Positions 18,486 through 23,005 of a DNA stretch of 23,005 nucleotides are shown in pieces (within the stretch, counting starts at the first letter, position 1; the number at the start of each line of letters is the position of its first letter). The position numbers and the translations under genes were made by a program. The stretch covers positions 924,599 through 947,603 of the forward strand of contig BFEA01000482.1 in the NCBI GenBank assembly GCA_003427395.1, given 5' to 3'. Source of the stretch: Chara braunii. Its lineage: Eukaryota > Streptophyta > Charophyceae > Charales > Characeae. Below the pieces are notes generated by a model that ran no database searches, was not told the origin of the DNA, and was given only the letters and a program-made list of their open reading frames with translations.

Positions 18486-19275
18486 CTATCCCTCTACACC
18501 CCTGGGAGCAGTAGCCTCCTCTGGCTGTTCGTACAACCGGTAGAGATCATCTACGTAGGTCATGCCCCGTCCTACCTCCTGCCGGATGACTCTCCACATG
18601 TCCTCATTACTTATCTGTGGGACTCCCGGCCTAGTATTTACTATTGCTCGTAGAATGCAAAGCACCTCGCGCCCCTGTTCGTCCCCGGAAGGCCCCATCT
18701 CTAGGAAGGCCCGATAGTATTTTTGATACATTAATGCTCTGTCAGGATTTAGCCTAGTTACTGCAGTCACCGCCTGCTCCACCCGCTCTATGCCTCCATT
18801 CGTCTTAGCAGGAAGGTTGGTACAATCATTCGTACAACCTCATTTGGCAGCTCGAAAACCCCCGCCGTGGCGACTTTTACCTCCTCCGTTACATCATCTC
18901 TTCTGGGTCTGCAAACTCAAACCCCTCTCGCCAGGTTATTTGCCATGCCCCTTCGAACATTCGCACGGGGTCATCTCCGGAAGCCAAAGCAACCCCAAAG
19001 GTCCGCCATCCCCCTTCCGACAGGTGTAAGGATCCCGTCGCATGTACACGCCCTGGGAGGTTCAAGTCTATGCCTCCGAACTCCCCTCTCGCACGCCATT
19101 CCAGCTCCACTACTAAGTACACCGTATCCTCCACCAACTCTACCCCCACCCAGTCCATTACCGGATTACTTACCGCATTTCTTGCCGGCAGGCTTATTTC
19201 GACCCTGCCTTCCGATATTCTTGGTGGCAGGATCCCACGAGGTCTATCCTCCCAGAACGTCATTCGCCGGGCCAT
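18486..19275 (-). pseudogene. ORF C, third family copy, two frameshifts
   Basis: I place the start at the ATG at 19273-19275 (MARRMTFWEDRPRG) because it aligns with the start of A, although the frame is open further up to 19323. Family blocks are EGRVEISLPARN, MDWVGVELVEDTVYLVVELE followed by W, TGSLHLSEGGWRTFGVALAS and DDPVRMFEGAW. The frame then breaks near 18895-18905 and continues one frame over (EEVKVATAGVFELP, VPTFLLRR). It breaks again near 18803 at an A run and continues as VEQAVTAVTRLN, YRAFLEMGPSGDEQG and YVDDLYRLYEQPEEA to the stop at 18486. Both shifts are one-base losses. Total length is about 264 codons, matching the family. Function is unknown. Confidence 0.76.
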
Positions 19276-19581
19276 CTCGCAATGTCTCCTTTCCTGCTTT
19301 CTTAGTCCGTTTGCTGCACCCACCGAGATTTCATGCCTCTCGTGTTTTAGTCTTTCAACCCTCCCTATTTATCGTACACTGGTTCCTGCCGCTATCCCCA
19401 AATCATACACGTCCAATTCTACCCCCTCCCATTTTCCGGTTACTGCCACTTTCCCCTTGTTTTGATCCTCTGTGCGCCATCTACGGCCTAATGTACACAC
19501 CCCCTTTCTTATGTTACACCCTAATTCACATGCACCCTCCATACTCCGTCCTTCCTGTGGGGCTCGAACTCTTAGCCCCCT
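19276..19581. other. Spacer between ORFs B and C
   Basis: This 306-bp gap is the longest within the A-D array. I see no extra copy of the family, no clear TATA box and no poly(A) signal on the minus strand. The other gaps are 72 bp (A-B) and 163 bp (C-D). Confidence 0.4.
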
Positions 19582-20337
19582 TTAATCAAACCAGCGCACC
19601 TCAAACAACAAAAAAACATCGTCTACAAGAGATGGTGCGACCGCCGCCTCCCGGCTAACTATGGCGTCCCAAGTTTCAGCGCTTACCTCTAGGCGGTCGT
19701 ATTTACCTATCCTTAGGATGGTGATGACCTCCCCAGCTTTATCTCCGTAGAAGGGCCCATATTTTAAGGAGAACCTATAAAACTCCTCGGTCAGCCAGAC
19801 ACATTCTATGTGAACTTTTCTCATGGAGTCGGCTACGTCTGCTATGTGCTCAAAACCTCCGAACCAGTCGGCCACGAACTCGGGCACCCAAACTGTTATG
19901 TGCAGGCAGGGAGGACTGAGTTCTTTCCACCCTCCCATCACAACTTTGCTGCTAACTTCGTCCCACCCATCATTGGCGAACCTCTTGCCTTCCCTTCGGG
20001 TTCGGGCCTCTGCATCCCCTAGAAGCCACATCGGGTCCTGTCCCATTGCTAACATGGTGCAAAACACGTGCCATCCATCCTCGGAAAGGACAATCGTTCC
20101 AACTGACTCTACCTTGCCTTCTGCTATATCATCCCAACCTTCCTCTTCCCTTATCGGGCTCCAAATCCGCTCTATCCATACATATGACAAGTCCCGGGCA
20201 ACCTCAAACCCAATCCAGTCGCACATGGTCCCTCTCCATCCGTTCCCTGTTGGTATAGGCATTTCTATTCCTCCTCTGAGTCGCCGTGGTTCCCAGACTT
20301 TGAAGGGTTAATCCATCATCCTTTCTTCTCTAGTCAT
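19582..20337 (-). pseudogene. ORF B, second family copy, one early stop
   Basis: The open part from 20262 is 226 residues, but an upstream ATG at 20335-20337 (MTREERMMD) in the same frame resembles the M-x-R starts of A, C and D. A TAA at 20308-20310 lies between the two, one C-to-T change from CAA. Family blocks are GNGWRGTMCDWIGFEVARDL, VWIERIW, VGTIVLSEDGWHVFCTMLAM, DEVSSKVVMGGWKEL, VWVPEFVADWFGGFEHIADV, FSLKYGPFYGDKAGEVITIL and SLVDDVFLLFEVRWFD. The C terminus stops shortly after the VDD..LF block and lacks the acidic tail of A. A shorter intact protein initiating at the internal ATG at 20262 cannot be excluded. Function is unknown. Confidence 0.78.
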
Positions 20338-20409
20338 CTTTCCCTTTCCTGCACAATATCAGGCCACCCGTCCTTCCTAAGTCAATTTTCCCCACCCCTC
20401 TTAGAAGTC

Positions 20410-21213
20410 TCAATCCTCTATCTCTTCATCTTCGTCTTCATCACTGAAGTCGTCCTCCTCGTCGTATACAAACTCCCTTATCCCATCTAGAAACGTCTCC
20501 CCTATTGCCACATTCCTGTAGACTATCCCCCGATGCACAGCGCTAGGGACAAAGATATTGTCTATGCTAAGGCAGTTTAGTATCTCGGCCAGCTCCTCCG
20601 CCCAGTTCCCCTCGAACGGCCCCATCCCTACTGATAACCGAAAAAAATCTTGCCTAGCGCATTGGTATAGCCCGAGGTTCGTCATGGACTGACATATCCG
20701 TACTAGCCTGCTCCGGGTTCCGAAAACTGCATCCACTAGGAAGGAGGGCAGCACACATCGCATGGTTCTTACGGGTCGCCTCATGCTTCCTCTATCCCCA
20801 AGTTCCACCCGTACATCTATCTTTTCCATTTCCATTTCCCTCCGTTGACATGCAACCCACACAACCTCTGCTTCTGCCTTCCTAAACAACTCGTCCGGCG
20901 TATTCCCGAGTGCCAACTCTATGATCATAGCTTTCTCCCCATCTTGCGATAAGTAGACCCACCCCCGGGCTTCCACTGTCCCTCGGAATTCCAAATCCAT
21001 TAAACTTGGTGGCAACCTCGTCAAGCTGACATTAGTCCATATTGTTTCTATCCAAAGGAAAGCATCCTTTCCTTCCAGCATTACCGTTTGATACGCTGGT
21101 TCAAAGTCTCTCCACGTTCCATTTTCCGGGAGGACGACCAATACCCCATCCTTTACATCTACTGGCATTTCTGGACCGCTAGTATAGATCGGGGAAGGTA
21201 ACCATCGCGCCAT
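20410..21213 (-). CDS. ORF A, intact founder-like member of an unrecognised tandem family
   Basis: This is the only copy open from start to stop (267 codons); the start MARWLPSP is in good context (ATGGC). Features by residue: GVLVVLPENGTWRDFEPAYQ (23-42), WIETIW (54-59), GWVYLSQDGEKAMIIELALG (84-103), PDELF (106-110), VRVELGD (134-140), LPSFLVDAVFGTRSRL (155-170), GMGPFEGNWAEELAEILNCL (196-215) and FLDGIREFVYDEEDDF (241-256). It ends in a strongly acidic tail (250-267). Trp, aromatic and Glu positions are the most conserved across copies. No signal peptide, transmembrane helix, zinc knuckle or known enzyme motif is visible; predicted soluble. It is the copy farthest from gag and has the same orientation. 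It could be an accessory retroelement protein or a host gene. Function is unknown. Confidence 0.75.
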   Translation of the reverse strand: MARWLPSPIYTSGPEMPVDVKDGVLVVLPENGTWRDFEPAYQTVMLEGKDAFLWIETIWTNVSLTRLPPSLMDLEFRGTVEARGWVYLSQDGEKAMIIELALGNTPDELFRKAEAEVVWVACQRREMEMEKIDVRVELGDRGSMRRPVRTMRCVLPSFLVDAVFGTRSRLVRICQSMTNLGLYQCARQDFFRLSVGMGPFEGNWAEELAEILNCLSIDNIFVPSAVHRGIVYRNVAIGETFLDGIREFVYDEEDDFSDEDEDEEIED

Positions 21214-23005
21214 CTTGTTTTCAGCACCCGACCCCTGTTTTCATAAAAAGACACCAACCGATCCTTTTGGTCAGGTCAACCCTTGTCTTAGATGAGAATT
21301 ATTTCAAACCCCTCATCAAGGTCTCCTTGCTTTATCTCCACTTTCCTACGTACCTCCTTCCCATAATTCCCTCAACCGGCCATCCATTTGCCCACATTCT
21401 TTCTCTTGGTTTCATTCCAATTAACCTCTATCCTCCTTCCTTCCGATCATCTCTCACTCGTGTGGACTTAGAAGGGAGGGGGAATAGACTTAGAAGAGTG
21501 TTCGTCCAATAATCCAAGCTCAATCAATCTTTACGGGGGGAGAAACACATAAAAAAAATCAGGCAACCTCACATACGGGCCGGTCATCTCCTCACCGGCC
21601 ATCCCCAATGTGGTCTCTCCGCCGGTGCTATCGGTAGAGTTTTATCCCATACCTCAAGCGCAGCTCAACCGTCGCGAACACGGTACCCATGTCTCGGCAA
21701 GGCATTCGCCCTTTCCTCCTTACCCAGAATACCCCATCACGTTGTCGGGCGGCTGCCTATCAGCCGATGAGTCTTTTTTCTTAAAAAAGGGAAATATTTT
21801 TCTTTCTTTGCTGCTTTTGCGTGGTTTTGACAATTGCATGCATGCGGGGATGATGTTTTGTTGACCCCGGGCTTCCGGGCCTCCATAACTAACCTTTCAA
21901 ATGGCTGGAGTAACGGTCCCAACCGGGATCGCAAGTGGGCTAGCGCGGGTCCCCCAAAAAGCGGAAGTTTTGATACGAGGAACAAGGGCTCTGAGATTGT
22001 TGTCGGACTTTCGAACGGGCCATGGAAAACTCAGAATGAGGACGCAGCTGTGAAGACTCGGGGTTGGCTACGAAGAACCGAAAAACCGACTTTTGGAGAA
22101 GGGCACGCGGACGGCGACAGCCGGGAGTAGGGAGCCAAGCGGCGGACGGGACCGTGACTTCAGGAGACTATCGTGCTACCGCAGGGTCTACACGAAACTT
22201 AAACTGGGGGAGCACGGGCGTGTGCGACGGTAGGGAGAGCTTGTCCGAAGGAATTCATCTGGGCATACCCGCAGGAGTCCGATGACGATTGCGGATGCCG
22301 AACCTTGTGGAGACCATTCACGGTGTGTGGTGATCAGTCGGCGGCGACAACCAGCTGGAGGTAACTAAATTGGCAGGCCAAGGAAGCGACCAGTAGGACC
22401 CAGCTGGCCTGCGGCCATCTCGAGATGAAGACTGACCAAGCAGCCGGCTTGAGGGACGAAGATAGAGCCAGGATGGGTAGCCTAGGCGGGGTAAGCATCG
22501 ACAAGGGAAAGGGGCCGCCTCAGGAATTGCCTCGAAGATCTCCTGGTTGGCTGCTAATCAGACGAAAGTCGGCCCAGTCTGGGCTGGGTGGAAGCGAGAA
22601 TCATGAAAATTGGGATTACACATGAACAAAGTTTTTTTTTCGACAGGCCGCTATCCGGGCAGGGAAGATGGACTGACTGTGGGAAGATGAATGCAGTCTT
22701 CAGTGATCCTAGGAGAGTCTCAGAGAAGTAAGATGATTGGGAGAAAGGAACCCGAGCGGATCATGACGGCATCTTGGAAAATGGACTTCGAGCCAAGAAG
22801 ACGAGTCGACAGTTGNGGGAGGAGGGATGTTGTAAACAGAGGAGGGGGAGGATAGAGAGGCGAGGGGGCAAATTTTCTCGCTGATCCAGAGAAAAAACTC
22901 GAAAGAGTAATTAGCTTGGAGGGAGAACAGCCTCGGGCGGGTCGAGGGGAGACGGAAGGACGAGCGGACAGACGAGCATCGAAAACACGAGAAGGGGGGG
23001 GGGGG
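21214..23005. other. No recognised gene; right flank with change in strand composition
   Basis: From 21214 to about 21780 the plus strand stays C/T-rich, like the rest of the minus-coding region. From about 21790 it becomes G/A-rich, with open frames that encode no domain I recognise. AGCCGATGAG, an A/T-rich stretch (21776-21805) and a GCATGCATGC palindrome (21837-21846) mark the change. An N lies at 22816 and the window ends in a G run (22994-23005), a possible contig end. The 5' LTR of the element might lie here or beyond. I found no long direct repeat shared with the left flank. Confidence 0.4.

Noticed and set aside
18867-19658. 263-codon plus-strand open frame
   Set aside because: It is antisense to family copy C, is Pro/Leu/Ser-rich, and has no counterpart opposite the other copies.
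5981-20310. Alternative genetic code with UGA or UAG read as an amino acid
   Set aside because: UAG and UGA both occur at apparent Trp sites, UAA and UGA also occur at other sites, and normal stops end ORFs A and gag, so mutation explains the pattern better.
17552-21213. ORFs A-D as envelope genes or additional gag copies
   Set aside because: No signal peptide, transmembrane helix, furin-like site or zinc knuckle is visible, and the block pattern does not match gag of this element.

Overview
The window is eukaryotic, repeat-rich DNA. It contains no bacterial-type operons, ribosome binding sites, rRNA or tRNA genes that I can see. The main content is a decayed Ty3/gypsy-like LTR retrotransposon on the minus strand. 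A decayed DNMT3-like cytosine methyltransferase lies further left in the same orientation. This combination, plus a 91-bp satellite and many minisatellites, suggests a large plant-lineage genome, possibly a streptophyte alga or an early-diverging land plant. That placement is an inference from gene content and was not tested by any search.

Layout from left to right. Bases 1-1575 hold an 80-bp duplication, about twelve monomers of a 91-bp satellite, and a purine (GAA/GAG) microsatellite. Bases 1576-4885 have no credible gene. They carry a cluster of short perfect inverted repeats built on GCAGTCCG/CGGACTGC, GTGCATCCG/CGGATGCAC and GGGACCTGC, a diverged duplication with about 1.38 kb offset, and a 21/26-bp minisatellite. 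Bases 5650-6250 (minus) are the DNMT3-like remnant. Bases 6478-8706 hold four unrelated minisatellites (about 64, 51-55, 40 and 29 bp). Bases 9475-10258 (minus) are an acidic ORF downstream of pol. Bases 10560-17133 (minus) are gag and pol: a CCHC gag, a protease, a reverse transcriptase, an RNase H and an integrase in Ty3/gypsy order. Bases 17552-21213 (minus) hold four tandem, homologous ORFs of about 250-267 residues (called A, B, C and D here) immediately upstream of gag. Bases 21214-23005 have no recognised gene and end in a G run.

The most unusual feature is the A-D array. It is a four-copy family I do not recognise, head-to-tail, on the same strand as gag-pol and with no separate LTR visible between the array and gag. 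It could be an accessory module of a large retroelement or a host gene cluster next to the insertion. Only copy A is open throughout. B and D have in-frame stops and C has two frameshifts.

The element looks dead. In-frame stops interrupt gag, pol, ORF3, B, D and the methyltransferase, and most are one C-to-T or G-to-A change from a sense codon. Both aspartates of the integrase D,D-35-E triad read as asparagine. Every frameshift I could resolve is a net deletion, usually in a short homopolymer, so some may be sequencing errors. I could not identify the LTRs, primer binding site or polypurine tract, so the element's boundaries are unknown.
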